From Verrucomicrobiota bacterium (GTDB taxonomy: Bacteria > Verrucomicrobiota > Verrucomicrobiia > Verrucomicrobiales > DEV007), in NCBI GenBank assembly GCA_030625775.1, contig DAOUQC010000057.1, positions 1 through 33,577 of the forward strand: a stretch of 33,577 nucleotides of DNA, in the 5' to 3' direction. The notes under the pieces are model-generated. The model was not told the DNA's origin, searched no databases, and saw only the letters and a program-made list of their open reading frames with translations. Shown here in pieces: positions 16,512 through 25,309 of the stretch (its first letter is position 1; every line of letters starts with the position of its first letter). Both the position numbers and the translations under genes were made by a program.

Positions 16512-16553
16512 GATTTCTGGCTACTGGCATCTGATTTCTGATCACTGGCATCT
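16512..16553. repeat. 21-base tandem repeat, two copies
   Basis: Two adjacent 21-base units, 16512-16532 and 16533-16553, differ at three positions. Both share GATTTCTG, then ACTGGCATCT, and a third partial unit (GATT) follows. The tract lies just upstream of the amidase ATG at 16503 and is translated as two near-identical heptapeptides (MPVIRNQ and MPVARNR) only if the longer frame is used. Confidence 0.75.
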
Positions 16554-16664
16554 GATTGCAGGGCGCCGAATCTAGCGGAAAGGCCCACAGGGTGCAAACA
16601 GCTTCTCTGCCAAGCTACAGCGCCCCGGTAGCATAGGATTTGTCTAGCTTCTTCCTCACTCCTC

Positions 16665-17190
16665 CTAAAATAATCTCCTCGCCCAAGCAGGGATCCTCCC
16701 TTCTATTTTTTCAACCAACTTCCCCCGATGAAATTCCGCAATCAGACGATAGGGATCATCAAAACTGCTGTTATCATAAACAGTCACTCGAGGCAGCAAA
16801 GGAGTCGCCCGCTCTAGATTTGCCAATGTTCTTTCATATCGAACCTTGAGCTTCTCCACAGGCACATCATGTCCGCCAGCTCTCACTCGAGCTTGCACTC
16901 GTTCCATGGACATCTCCACATTGGCGATTCCGATATAGATCAAACGCACATCAAATCCATCTGCCACCGCGTTGCATAAAAACTCGACCTTTATCTCCCA
17001 CAGGCTCGGATAACACCGTCTCCATCACAAAGCCCATCCGACGTTTGACCAACACACGCCTGATTCCCGCTATTTGATCAGCCGCCTCATAAACTCCCAT
17101 TTTAATCTCTAATGCCAGTGCATCGGCATTCAAAAAAGGAAGCCCCAAATCAGACAGATAAGCCTCATAAAAAGTGCTTTTACCTGCCTC
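16665..17190 (-). pseudogene. Remnant of a zeta-toxin-like P-loop kinase
   Basis: Two minus-strand segments together read as one zeta-toxin/UDP-GlcNAc-kinase-like protein. The first (17190 to about 16990) has EAGKSTFYEAYL, which is the end of a P-loop, then LPFLNADALALEI and RRMGFVMETVLSEPVGDK. After a one-base shift near 16988-16989 the second continues VEFLCNAVADGFDVRLIYIGI, RVQARVRAGGHDVP, RYERTLANL and VYDNSS, ending at 16665. The family's initial strand and the first P-loop glycine are missing: upstream in frame the DNA is the 3' end of the propeller gene, whose TAG is at 17192-17194. There is no plausible start. The indel could be a sequencing error, but the 5' truncation cannot be explained that way. 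Confidence 0.8.
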
Positions 17191-17191
17191 C

Positions 17192-20100
17192 CTAATCCTC
17201 CTCCACCCCCTGCAGGGCGATCCACGAACGATTCAGGTAAGAGCACGAGCAACGAGCCGAGGCATCGGGCATCAATACCAGACCTCCAGCTGGAATGGCA
17301 TTGATCCAGCAACCGGGTCGAATGCCGCCGTAACTGGACAACTCATAAGAGCCGGTGAGATCGTAATAACCCAGCGTGCCCGAACGAAATAACATCAAAT
17401 TGGGAGAACCGGTCAACTGCCCACAACCATAGGAGCGTTTGAAGTCGAAGGGCTGCTCAATGCCGGACACTAGATCCCAGGCTCCTCCCTGAACGTAAAG
17501 TTTCGAGTCGATGATCATGGGGCGGGTTTTGTATTTCAGCCCCTGCGCCGCCCAGAGTTTTTTTCCCGTAGAAGCCCGGTAAACCTCGATTTGGTCTCCC
17601 AGCTCCGTCGGTAATCGGAAACTACCGGGCTGATAGGCCATCACCAGCGCATCGTGATCGGTGCTGAGCGCCAACACTGTGCCCCAGATATTGTCATCGG
17701 ATTTCCAGATCACTTTTCCACTTTCAGCATCGAGACAATAAAGAGTTCCTGTATCATGCGCCAGCGTGGACTTGGCCCCGCGCCTTTTGTCCATTTCATC
17801 TTTTTCAGAAGTCGGACGGTCGATGAAATACACCTTCCCATCACCAATGGCGATGGTGTTATGCTTGATCGAATGTTTCACTTTGTATTGCCACTTGGGT
17901 TTCCCATCTTCGGCATCCATGGCAAACAGTAGCTTTGACTGGGTAAACTGCGTATTCATGTCCGACTTGCCATAGCGGAAACCGACCACAAAGCCGGTGT
18001 TGGCCACCGACCCAAACAGGATGCCGTCTTCACAGGCGATATGAGCCCAGACATCAGACGAATCCGGATCCTTGCCGCCCCTGGGTGCGGTGAACTCCAT
18101 CAGCTTTTTGCCCGTCGCCGCATCGATGCGCACGCAGTGATCCCCTTTGCGCAGATAAACACTGCCATCACTGACGCAGAAATTACTCCCGGTTCCCGAA
18201 GTTCCCATCAAATGCTCAGCATCAAATGCAGTAAGAATTTTCGGCAGGGAATAGGACCACAACACCTGACCATTGTAGGCACTGACCGCGCGCAACTCGT
18301 CGATTCCCTCAACAATCAACCGCCCTTCATAAAACAGCGGCGCGGGACCACGACCATGCCTGCTTGGCATTTCGACATCCACATCACGAAACCACAACAT
18401 GCTCAAAGGACCTTTGACCAGAGTGTCCTTCGATGCACCGGTATTGGCAGCATTGGAGTATTGATGAGTCCAGTCACCAGCGCCTTTCAGCGAGCCACGT
18501 TTGTCCAGTTTCAAAGCACCTGACTTGCCCAGCATTGCCATGCCCCCATAGGGACGCTGCAGGCGGACAGTTTCTTTCTGATTGAGAATGCCGGCCCCTT
18601 CCTGCAAAGCTCGCGAGGATACGATCAGGTCGGCAAAATATTTCGGGTAAAGGGTTTTATCGAGTTCCCCTTGATGAATCACCACCCGATTTCCATACAC
18701 TCCCGCCGCCGCCAGTTTTTTGCGAGCGAGGGCCACCTTGGCCGGATCACTCTCGATGCCACAAATATAAAAGTCACTGCGCTTGGTGAGTTCATAAGCC
18801 AAAGCTCCATCATCGCTACCAAGATCAAGACAGTAACCACGACTCACGCCGGACTTTCGAATGATCTCCTCAGCCACCTTGGTTATAGCCGGGTCCTCGG
18901 GATACGGCTCCGCTTTTGCAGCAATAACCGTCGGCTTCGCAGATGATTTTTTGCCAAAACAATAAATCGTGCCCAAGTCTGTGCTGACAAACAATTGCCC
19001 CTCCGCTGCGGCCAAGCCATACACCTCTCCATCAACATAATGGCGCCAGAGCTGCTTCTGCGTTTTGCTGTCCAAGCCGACGATGGCCTTGGTTCCCCCT
19101 CCTCCTACTACGGTATCTCCGGCTGTGATCAGCACCCGTGATTCCCGAACTTTGGGAATCGACCACAGGGCTTGCAGTTCATTCTCCCTGGTGGCAACTC
19201 CCTTGCGATCTGTTTTTTCTGCTTCCCCCCATTGGTAGGCCGTGAGCTTTTCTCGATAGATTTGCACCAGTGATCCATCTGCCAGGCGAGTCAGCTCCCC
19301 CGGAATTTTTTTCTTTGGCGGCAAGCGTGAATCTCCGGTTTTGACCTCAAAAGGCAGACCGCCATTGTAAAATAAATCACCAAGCGCCATGATCTCCGCC
19401 CCTCCGCTTTTGGTATTTGCCTGCAGATGGAAATATTCCAGCTCGGCCGTCTTGCGATCAAACACCGCCGGCACTGCGCGCCCTGTCGGCACGAACAATT
19501 GATCACCTGCCGCCATCAAATAACCCTGGGCCGAAGTTCCGCTATTGGCATCGGCTCCCGGATGCGGTTGAGGCATGTAGATGGATCCCGTTTTATCATT
19601 TTCCCACAACACCTTCCCGTCGACGGGATCCAACGCATAAAGATAAATGCCGTCCGTCGGCCAGATGCCGGCAGCAAAATACAACACATCATCAAAAATC
19701 ACCGGAGCTCCACGCACAGGCCAGGAGGAAACCATGCGTTCATTACCCAGGATTTTTCTATCATCCGGACCACCACGACGTTTCCAAAGCAGTTTTCCAC
19801 TCGCTGCCTCCAGACAATAGAGATAACCATCATCACTCACCGCATAGACTTTTTCTTTCCACACAGTGGGAGCAAAACGAACCGGCCCACCAGTAAAAAA
19901 AGTCCACAAGCTTTCACCGGTTTTGGCATCGAGCGCATGAATCTGATGGTCAGCAGAACTGCCAAAAAACACCCGACCGCCTGCAATCACAGTATGGAAA
20001 GCACGATCAAAAGCCATGCGCTGCGAACGCGGCCAGGCCGAATGCGGAAGATGTGGGGATTTCCAAGTCCAACGCAAAGAAAGATCCGCCGGCAGGGCAT

Positions 20101-20218
20101 CAGGTGTGTAACCATCACGAGAAGCGTTGGCCCGGTAAGTCGGCCAATCGCTGGCTGCTACTGAAAAAACCACCGTCAGACTCAGAAAGGTGATTGATAA
20201 ACGATATATGGGGGTCAT
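17192..20218 (-). CDS. Secreted PQQ-type beta-propeller protein with an internal methyltransferase-fold domain
   Basis: From ATG at 20218 the protein has 1008 residues and a signal peptide (about 1-22, ending VAAS). Two groups of PQQ/BamB-like blades flank a central domain. Blade signatures recur: IHALDAKTGESLWTFFTGG, LYCLEAASGKLLWKRRGG, LYALDPVDGKVLWEN, and, in the second half, LYCLDAESGKVIWKS and VYRASTGKKLWAAQG. Between them, at about residues 450-560, sits a Rossmann methyltransferase-like segment with CLDLGSDDGALAYEL (motif I) and GIESDPAKVALARKKL. The protein is exported, so a cytoplasmic SAM-dependent role seems unlikely unless the domain is used for binding. A TTG at 20227 would add three residues. 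The gene stands alone, divergent from valS. Confidence 0.85.
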   Translation of the reverse strand: MTPIYRLSITFLSLTVVFSVAASDWPTYRANASRDGYTPDALPADLSLRWTWKSPHLPHSAWPRSQRMAFDRAFHTVIAGGRVFFGSSADHQIHALDAKTGESLWTFFTGGPVRFAPTVWKEKVYAVSDDGYLYCLEAASGKLLWKRRGGPDDRKILGNERMVSSWPVRGAPVIFDDVLYFAAGIWPTDGIYLYALDPVDGKVLWENDKTGSIYMPQPHPGADANSGTSAQGYLMAAGDQLFVPTGRAVPAVFDRKTAELEYFHLQANTKSGGAEIMALGDLFYNGGLPFEVKTGDSRLPPKKKIPGELTRLADGSLVQIYREKLTAYQWGEAEKTDRKGVATRENELQALWSIPKVRESRVLITAGDTVVGGGGTKAIVGLDSKTQKQLWRHYVDGEVYGLAAAEGQLFVSTDLGTIYCFGKKSSAKPTVIAAKAEPYPEDPAITKVAEEIIRKSGVSRGYCLDLGSDDGALAYELTKRSDFYICGIESDPAKVALARKKLAAAGVYGNRVVIHQGELDKTLYPKYFADLIVSSRALQEGAGILNQKETVRLQRPYGGMAMLGKSGALKLDKRGSLKGAGDWTHQYSNAANTGASKDTLVKGPLSMLWFRDVDVEMPSRHGRGPAPLFYEGRLIVEGIDELRAVSAYNGQVLWSYSLPKILTAFDAEHLMGTSGTGSNFCVSDGSVYLRKGDHCVRIDAATGKKLMEFTAPRGGKDPDSSDVWAHIACEDGILFGSVANTGFVVGFRYGKSDMNTQFTQSKLLFAMDAEDGKPKWQYKVKHSIKHNTIAIGDGKVYFIDRPTSEKDEMDKRRGAKSTLAHDTGTLYCLDAESGKVIWKSDDNIWGTVLALSTDHDALVMAYQPGSFRLPTELGDQIEVYRASTGKKLWAAQGLKYKTRPMIIDSKLYVQGGAWDLVSGIEQPFDFKRSYGCGQLTGSPNLMLFRSGTLGYYDLTGSYELSSYGGIRPGCWINAIPAGGLVLMPDASARCSCSYLNRSWIALQGVEED

Positions 20219-20302
20219 GCCTACCAATTAAACACGGTGTGATTTTTCTGTCTTGAAGTTTTTAATACTCTTAACACCCTCTTTATTCCCTCATATCCGT
20301 GT

Positions 20303-20380
20303 CATTTGACTCCATCTGTCTTCGCTGCGCTTCGCGCTGTGCCATTTGCCTCCGACTGTCTCTCCCGCTCCGCGGGCCCG
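20303..20380. repeat. Degenerate 40-base repeat upstream of valS
   Basis: CATTTGACTCC (20303) recurs as CATTTGCCTCC (20343), each followed by a CTGTCT and a C+G-rich arm. The second unit includes a perfect five-base stem, CCCGC/GCGGG (20364-20376). The tract fills most of the 230-base space between the divergent propeller and valS genes. Confidence 0.4.
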
Positions 20381-20448
20381 GCTGTGGTTTCTTCCCCCTT
20401 TCGATTTCAGTTTTACAAAAGGCCCTCATAGTCGAATAGTGGCATTTC

Positions 20449-23133
20449 ATGTCAGAGATATCCAAAGCCTATCAACCCGGAGACGTCGAAGCCAAGTGGT
20501 ACACCCGCTGGCTCGACAACCATTGTTTTCGTGGAGATGAAAACTCCAGTGATGAGGCATTCTCAATCGTCATCCCTCCCCCCAACGTGACAGGCATCCT
20601 GCATTTGGGCCATGTGCTCAACAATACCATCCAGGACATTCTCGCCCGCCGTGCCCGCATGGAAGGCAAAGACGTGCTGTGGCTGCCGGGCACCGACCAC
20701 GCCGGCATCGCCACCCAAAGCAAAGTCGAACAGCAATTGCGCAAGGAGGAAGGCACCACCCGCCGCGACCTGGGACGCGAGAAATTCCTCGAACGGGTGT
20801 GGGACTGGAAAGAAAAGCACGGCGGCATCATCATCAAACAACTGAAACGTCTCGGCTGTTCCTGTGACTGGGAACGCGAACGTTTCACCATGGACGAGGA
20901 CTACTCACGCTGGGTCTCCAAGGTCTTCGTCGACCTTTTCAACGCTGGCCTGATCTATCGCGGCAAACGCATCGTCAACTGGTGCCCGGCTTCTCTCACC
21001 GCGCTGTCGGATGAAGAAGTCATCATGAAACCGCAGAAGAGCAAACTCTACTACATCAAGTATGAGCTGGCTGGCGAACGCGGAACTTTTCTGGAAATCG
21101 CAACCACCCGTCCCGAAACCCTGATGGGTGACAGCGCGGTAGCCGTTAATCCCAACGACAAACGCTACGGTCACCTGATCGGGCAAAAAGCCATCCGGCC
21201 TTTCCCTGAAAAAGAAATACCCATCATCGCCGATGACCACATCGATCCCGAATTCGGAACCGGCGTGTTGAAAGTGACCCCGGCTCACGACAAAGCTGAC
21301 TTCGAGATCGGACTGAAACACGATCTGGAAATCATCGACGTGCTCAATCCCGACGGCACGATGAACGAATTGGCGGGCGAAGACTTCGCCGGCATGGATC
21401 GCTTTGAAGCCCGTGACAAGGCTGCCGAAAAACTCGATGAAATGGGGCTTTTGATCCGCATCGAAGAATACGAAAACAATGTCGGATTCAGCGAACGCGC
21501 CGATGTGCCAGTCGAACCGCGCGTATCGATGCAGTGGTTCCTGAAATACCCGAAAATCGAAGAAGCCACTCAAGCAGTAGCTAACGAAGAAATCCGCTTT
21601 CGCCCCGAACGTTGGAAAAAAACCTACCTTCACTGGTTGGAAAATATCCAGGACTGGTGCATCAGTCGCCAGTTGTGGTGGGGACATCAGATCCCCGTCT
21701 GGTACCGCAAGGACAAAGCCGCAGAGCTTCAAAATGCAGAATCACTCGATTCCAGCATGGAAGGAGCAGATATTCATGTCGGAATCCATCCTCCGGACGA
21801 TGAGGAAAACTGGGTGCGTGACGAAGACGTGCTCGACACCTGGTTCAGCTCCTGGCTGTGGCCTTTTGCCACCATGACCAATTCGGATGGCGATCCGACT
21901 GCGACGGTGAAAAAATTCTATCCCACCAGTGATCTGGTCACCGGTCCGGATATCATTTTTTTCTGGGTTGCCCGCATGATCATGGCCGGTTATCAATTTG
22001 CCGACGGCCTGCCGTTTAAAAACGTATTTTTCACCAGCCTCATCCGTGATGCCAAGGGGCGGAAACTTTCCAAATCCCTGGGCAACTCTCCCGATCCACT
22101 GGATTTGATCGACAAATACGGAGCAGACGGCGTACGCTTCGGCCTGATGCGCATCGCTCCAATGGGCACTGACATCCGTTACGACGAAGATCAAATTGTC
22201 GAAGGACGCAACTTCGCCACCAAACTCTGGAACGCCGCGCGCTATCGTCAGATGCAAGTGAGCGATGCCAGCGTCACAGCTGCGGAGAAGTCCATCTACG
22301 CCATCGACATCCTCGCCAAACTGGATGCCCTGGAAAGCAACATCGAGCAGGCATACTCTGACTACCAGTTCAATGAAATTGCCCACTTGCTCTATCAGTT
22401 TTTCTGGAGTGAATACTGTGACTGGTATCTGGAGTCATGCAAAGGCGACTTTTTCGAAGACGCCGACCCTGCCGCCAAAGCCGCGACCCTGGAAACCATG
22501 GACAGCGTATTCCGCCGTTTCCTCGCTTTGCTGCATCCCTTCATGCCGCACATCACCGAAGAACTTTGGGAGAACTTTGCTTTCAATGAAGACGGCATCT
22601 TCCTGATGAATCGCAAACTATCCTCCGAACCCGTGTTCGAAGGACTCCGCGAAGAGCGTGCCGTCGCTGCCAGGGAGCAAACTCTGGCCATCTATGAAGC
22701 CGTCGGCCGCGCCCGAAATCTCAAAGCAGAATACAACCTCGCCGCCAATCGCAATGTACGCCTCATCCTCGACCCGACTGTTGAATGGATCGAAGCCGAA
22801 CTGCCCGTGCTCGCCCGCCTTTGCGGAGCAGCTGAGGTCAGCCTCGACAAGGACCACCAGACCGAACAAGGTGTTCCCGTTGCATTGACCGCAATTGGGA
22901 AAATCTACATGCCTCTCGAAGGGTTGATTGACATCGATGCTGAGAAAAAACGCCTCAGCAAAGAACTCGGCAAAGCCGAAGCCGAACTGGTCAAAGTGAA
23001 CAGCAAGCTGGCCAACGAAAAATTTGTCTCCCGCGCCCCCGAAGCAGTCATCGAAGAAAACCGCGAACGCCAGCAACACTGGAAAGCGCGTGCCGCAGAG
23101 CTTCAACAAATGATAGGCAACCTGGAGGGCTGA
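20449..23133 (+). CDS. valS: Valyl-tRNA synthetase
   Basis: The 894-residue class I synthetase has PPPNVTGILHLGHVLNN (HIGH box as HLGH, about residues 52-55) and GRKLSKSLGNSPDP (KMSKS box as KLSKS, about 539-543). The CP1 editing domain shows TTRPETLMGDSAVAVNP and GTGVLKVTPAHDKADF, which removes mischarged threonine. WCISRQLWWGHQIPVWY follows. A C-terminal coiled-coil arm (EKKRLSKELGKAEAELVKVNSKL) confirms ValRS rather than IleRS or LeuRS. It ligates valine to tRNA-Val in the cytoplasm. Length is normal and no frame defect is seen. Confidence 0.97.
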   Translation: MSEISKAYQPGDVEAKWYTRWLDNHCFRGDENSSDEAFSIVIPPPNVTGILHLGHVLNNTIQDILARRARMEGKDVLWLPGTDHAGIATQSKVEQQLRKEEGTTRRDLGREKFLERVWDWKEKHGGIIIKQLKRLGCSCDWERERFTMDEDYSRWVSKVFVDLFNAGLIYRGKRIVNWCPASLTALSDEEVIMKPQKSKLYYIKYELAGERGTFLEIATTRPETLMGDSAVAVNPNDKRYGHLIGQKAIRPFPEKEIPIIADDHIDPEFGTGVLKVTPAHDKADFEIGLKHDLEIIDVLNPDGTMNELAGEDFAGMDRFEARDKAAEKLDEMGLLIRIEEYENNVGFSERADVPVEPRVSMQWFLKYPKIEEATQAVANEEIRFRPERWKKTYLHWLENIQDWCISRQLWWGHQIPVWYRKDKAAELQNAESLDSSMEGADIHVGIHPPDDEENWVRDEDVLDTWFSSWLWPFATMTNSDGDPTATVKKFYPTSDLVTGPDIIFFWVARMIMAGYQFADGLPFKNVFFTSLIRDAKGRKLSKSLGNSPDPLDLIDKYGADGVRFGLMRIAPMGTDIRYDEDQIVEGRNFATKLWNAARYRQMQVSDASVTAAEKSIYAIDILAKLDALESNIEQAYSDYQFNEIAHLLYQFFWSEYCDWYLESCKGDFFEDADPAAKAATLETMDSVFRRFLALLHPFMPHITEELWENFAFNEDGIFLMNRKLSSEPVFEGLREERAVAAREQTLAIYEAVGRARNLKAEYNLAANRNVRLILDPTVEWIEAELPVLARLCGAAEVSLDKDHQTEQGVPVALTAIGKIYMPLEGLIDIDAEKKRLSKELGKAEAELVKVNSKLANEKFVSRAPEAVIEENRERQQHWKARAAELQQMIGNLEG

Positions 23134-23218
23134 AGACCCATCAAACAAAGGAAACCGCAGCCGACGCCGCATTTGCGAAGGAAACAGCCGGAGATTATTA
23201 CTCAAAGGCAAATTGCGC

Positions 23219-23242
23219 AGGTTTTCGCAGATGCGAAAACCT
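23219..23242. terminator. Ten-base-pair hairpin after valS
   Basis: AGGTTTTCGC and GCGAAAACCT form a perfect ten-base-pair stem around AGAT, 85 bases after the valS stop. It is followed by TTAAAACT rather than a real uridine run, so termination is likely but not certain. Confidence 0.45.
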
Positions 23243-23320
23243 TAAAACTAAGGGCCACCGATGTTACTCGCACGCGCCTATTGAGCATTTGAAATAGTAG
23301 ATCCCTACATTGACTGGGGA

Positions 23321-23482
23321 ATGTTATTGTTTGGGCTCTGCTTCCTTTTAAACCCAGAGATACTCATCGACAAAAAAATAGCTGAAGAAGAACGTCTCAA
23401 GGCAATTAAGAAAATGAGAACCTGTGGCAACATACTCATTCCAATTTCTGCAATTCGTTTTGCCATACGGCTTACTGCCTAA
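23321..23482 (+). CDS. Possible 53-residue small protein
   Basis: ATG at 23321 follows GGGGA directly and opens a frame of 53 codons. It starts MLLFGLCFLLNPEILIDKK and continues AEEERLKAIKKMRTCG, then IPISAIRFAIRLTA. A hydrophobic start, a charged helix and a second hydrophobic stretch resemble a small two-segment membrane protein, or the end of one whose upstream part is lost: the frame is open for 12 more codons but has no usual start there. No family recognised. Confidence 0.3.
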   Translation: MLLFGLCFLLNPEILIDKKIAEEERLKAIKKMRTCGNILIPISAIRFAIRLTA

Positions 23483-23510
23483 TCCACTCTCCCTCTCCCC
23501 TATTTCTTAT

Positions 23511-23540
23511 TCGTGTTTCTTCGTGTCCATTCGTGGTTCC
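23511..23540. repeat. Short 10-base tandem tract
   Basis: Three consecutive 10-base units begin TCGTG: TCGTGTTTCT, TCGTGTCCAT and TCGTGGTTCC. The tract lies just outside the 3' end of dtd. I recall similar TTCGTGTCCATTCGTGG-type tracts from intergenic regions of related bacteria, but could not check this here. Confidence 0.55.
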
Positions 23541-23554
23541 TCCCCCTCTTCAAC

Positions 23555-24010
23555 TCACTCCCGCCTCCTCGAATCCATACTGATCGTCACCGGCCCGTCA
23601 TTGATCAGGCTAACCTGCATCATCGCTCCGAACATGCCGCTTTCAACACTCCTCTCTCCCAGCTCGCCTTTCAGCTTGTTAATGAACGATTCATACAGGG
23701 GGATCGCCTGTTCCGGCCTGGCGGCTTTAATAAACGAAGGCCGGTTTCCTTTTTTCACCTGCGCGTGCAGAGTGAATTGACTCACCACCAGTGCACTGCC
23801 AGCCACGTCGAGTAGCGATAAATTCATCTTGCCCTCATTGTCCTCAAACAAACGCATTTGGCAAATCTTGCGCACCAGCCACTCCACGTCACTTTCATCA
23901 TCAGCGGTTTCAATCCCCAGCAGAATCAGTAGACCCTTGCCAATCTCGCCTGACGTTCCGCCTTCCACCTTCACTGCAGCTTCGCTCACTCGTTGTAAAA
24001 GAACTCTCAT
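23555..24010 (-). CDS. dtd: D-aminoacyl-tRNA deacylase
   Basis: The 151-residue protein is a DTD family proofreading enzyme that hydrolyses D-amino acids (and glycine on tRNA-Ala) from tRNA in the cytoplasm. The start [17 protein letters not shown] and the active-site motifs SQFTLHA and [12 protein letters not shown] (cross-subunit G-P-V-T loop) are diagnostic. [14 protein letters not shown] is intact and length is typical. It is convergent with the valS side and divergent from the cyclase-like gene at 24097, so it is probably transcribed alone. Confidence 0.95.
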   Translation of the reverse strand: MRVLLQRVSEAAVKVEGGTSGEIGKGLLILLGIETADDESDVEWLVRKICQMRLFEDNEGKMNLSLLDVAGSALVVSQFTLHAQVKKGNRPSFIKAARPEQAIPLYESFINKLKGELGERSVESGMFGAMMQVSLINDGPVTISMDSRRRE

Positions 24011-24096
24011 CGCAAGGCACCATAGCTCTCACAGTTGTAATTGCCAAAACTCTGCTTTGAAAATCTGACGGCTTGTGACAGGCTGTGCTTATTCTC

Positions 24097-25296
24097 ATGT
24101 CACCCCATCTTTACAGATTCACCTATACCTGCCTCATCGCCGCACTCTGTGTGGCGACCGCCTATGGCAAAGAAGCTTCACCCGCTAAAACCAAGATCGA
24201 AAAAAAGCCTCCGATCATTCACTCAGCCACTGAAATCGAAGACTCCATTGATCGTGGAGTGGCCTTCCTACTGGAAGACCAAAACAAAAACGGCTCGTGG
24301 GGCTCCCCGCACAATACCAAGGGGCTCAACATCTACGCACCGAATCCCATCGCTTCACACAAGGCCTACCGGGGAGCGGTCACTGCCATGTGCGTCACCG
24401 CCTTGATCGAATCCGGCCACCCTGACAAATCGCCCGAAGCCCTGAAGGCCCTTCAACGCGGTGAAAACTGGCTGATGGAAGAGCTGCCTAAAGTCCGGCG
24501 CGCGACCGCTGATGTCATGTACAATGTCTGGGCTCACGGCTACGGTATTCAAGCTCTCGTTCGCCTGCATCAACGAGCAAAAGCTGCCGCAGACACTGAC
24601 AAGGTCAAAAACATCGAAGCCCTCATTCGAGATCAAATCGACCGACTACAGCGCTACGAATCGGTTGACGGCGGCTGGGGTTATTACGACTTCCGTGCCG
24701 GCACCAAAAGACCAGCCTCCAGCAGTATCAGCTTCACCACCGCCACCGTCCTCGTCGCTTTTCATGAAGCCAGGCAAATCGGGATCGACGTTCCCGACAA
24801 GGTGGTCAAACGAGCCATCGCCTCCATCGAACGCCAGCGTAAAAGTGACAACTCCTACATGTATGGTGAGTATTTAAAAATGCGCCCTCTATACGGCATC
24901 AATCGACCTGGAGGCAGCCTCGGTCGCTCCCAGGCCTGCAACATCGCCCTCCGCTACTGGGGCGACAAAACCATCGACGATGAAGTGCTCGTCACCTGGC
25001 TCGAACGCTTGCGTGATCGCAATGGCTGGTTGTCGATCGGACGCAAACGACCTATCCCCCATGAATCCTGGTTCAAAGTCGCCGGTTATTTTTTCTACTA
25101 TGGCCACTATTATGCCAGCCTGTGCGTGGAGGATTTACCAGCGGAAAAGTCAACTGGCTTGAAAAATGATCTTGCCCACATCATACTGTCGCTGCAGGAA
25201 AAAGACGGGGACTGGTGGGACTTTCCGCTCTACAACTACCACCGCCAATACGGCACCGCCTTTTCCATCATGACCCTATCGCGTTGCCGACCGTGA
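24097..25296 (+). CDS. Secreted squalene-cyclase/prenyltransferase-like repeat protein
   Basis: From ATG at 24097 the protein has 399 residues, beginning with a signal peptide (LYRFTYTCLIAALCVATAYG). The body is an alpha/alpha-toroid with recurring QW-like repeats: LLEDQNKNGSWG, YESVDGGWGYYDF, RLRDRNGWLSIG and SLQEKDGDWWDF. Class II terpene cyclases need a D-x-D-D acid motif; I see none, and export argues against hopanoid synthesis. Such proteins are frequent in Planctomycetes and Verrucomicrobia and probably bind rather than cyclise ligands. A GTG at 24085 would add four residues. The function is unknown. Confidence 0.85.
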   Translation: MSPHLYRFTYTCLIAALCVATAYGKEASPAKTKIEKKPPIIHSATEIEDSIDRGVAFLLEDQNKNGSWGSPHNTKGLNIYAPNPIASHKAYRGAVTAMCVTALIESGHPDKSPEALKALQRGENWLMEELPKVRRATADVMYNVWAHGYGIQALVRLHQRAKAAADTDKVKNIEALIRDQIDRLQRYESVDGGWGYYDFRAGTKRPASSSISFTTATVLVAFHEARQIGIDVPDKVVKRAIASIERQRKSDNSYMYGEYLKMRPLYGINRPGGSLGRSQACNIALRYWGDKTIDDEVLVTWLERLRDRNGWLSIGRKRPIPHESWFKVAGYFFYYGHYYASLCVEDLPAEKSTGLKNDLAHIILSLQEKDGDWWDFPLYNYHRQYGTAFSIMTLSRCRP

Positions 25297-25309
25297 GCCC
25301 GTTTAACTT

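Larger units (their letters stand above)
23134..23554. other. 420-base spacer between valS and dtd
   Basis: The space holds a strong hairpin (23219-23242), a 53-codon open frame (23321-23482) and a 10-base tandem tract (23511-23540), described separately. Nothing else was recognised. Confidence 0.5.

Noticed and set aside
16951-17148. Two separate small genes at 16665-16967 and 16951-17148
   Set aside because: Read together they form one kinase-like sequence broken by a one-base shift, so they are treated as one pseudogene.
18041-18523. Plus-strand open frame inside the propeller gene
   Set aside because: Low-complexity shadow of the coding minus strand, without a family pattern or start signal.
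20283-20465. 60-residue minus-strand frame upstream of valS
   Set aside because: It is an arginine- and glutamine-rich translation of the degenerate repeat, with no family pattern.
20905-21732. Long minus-strand open frame inside valS
   Set aside because: It mirrors conserved valS codons, has no recognisable domain, and valS is intact across it.
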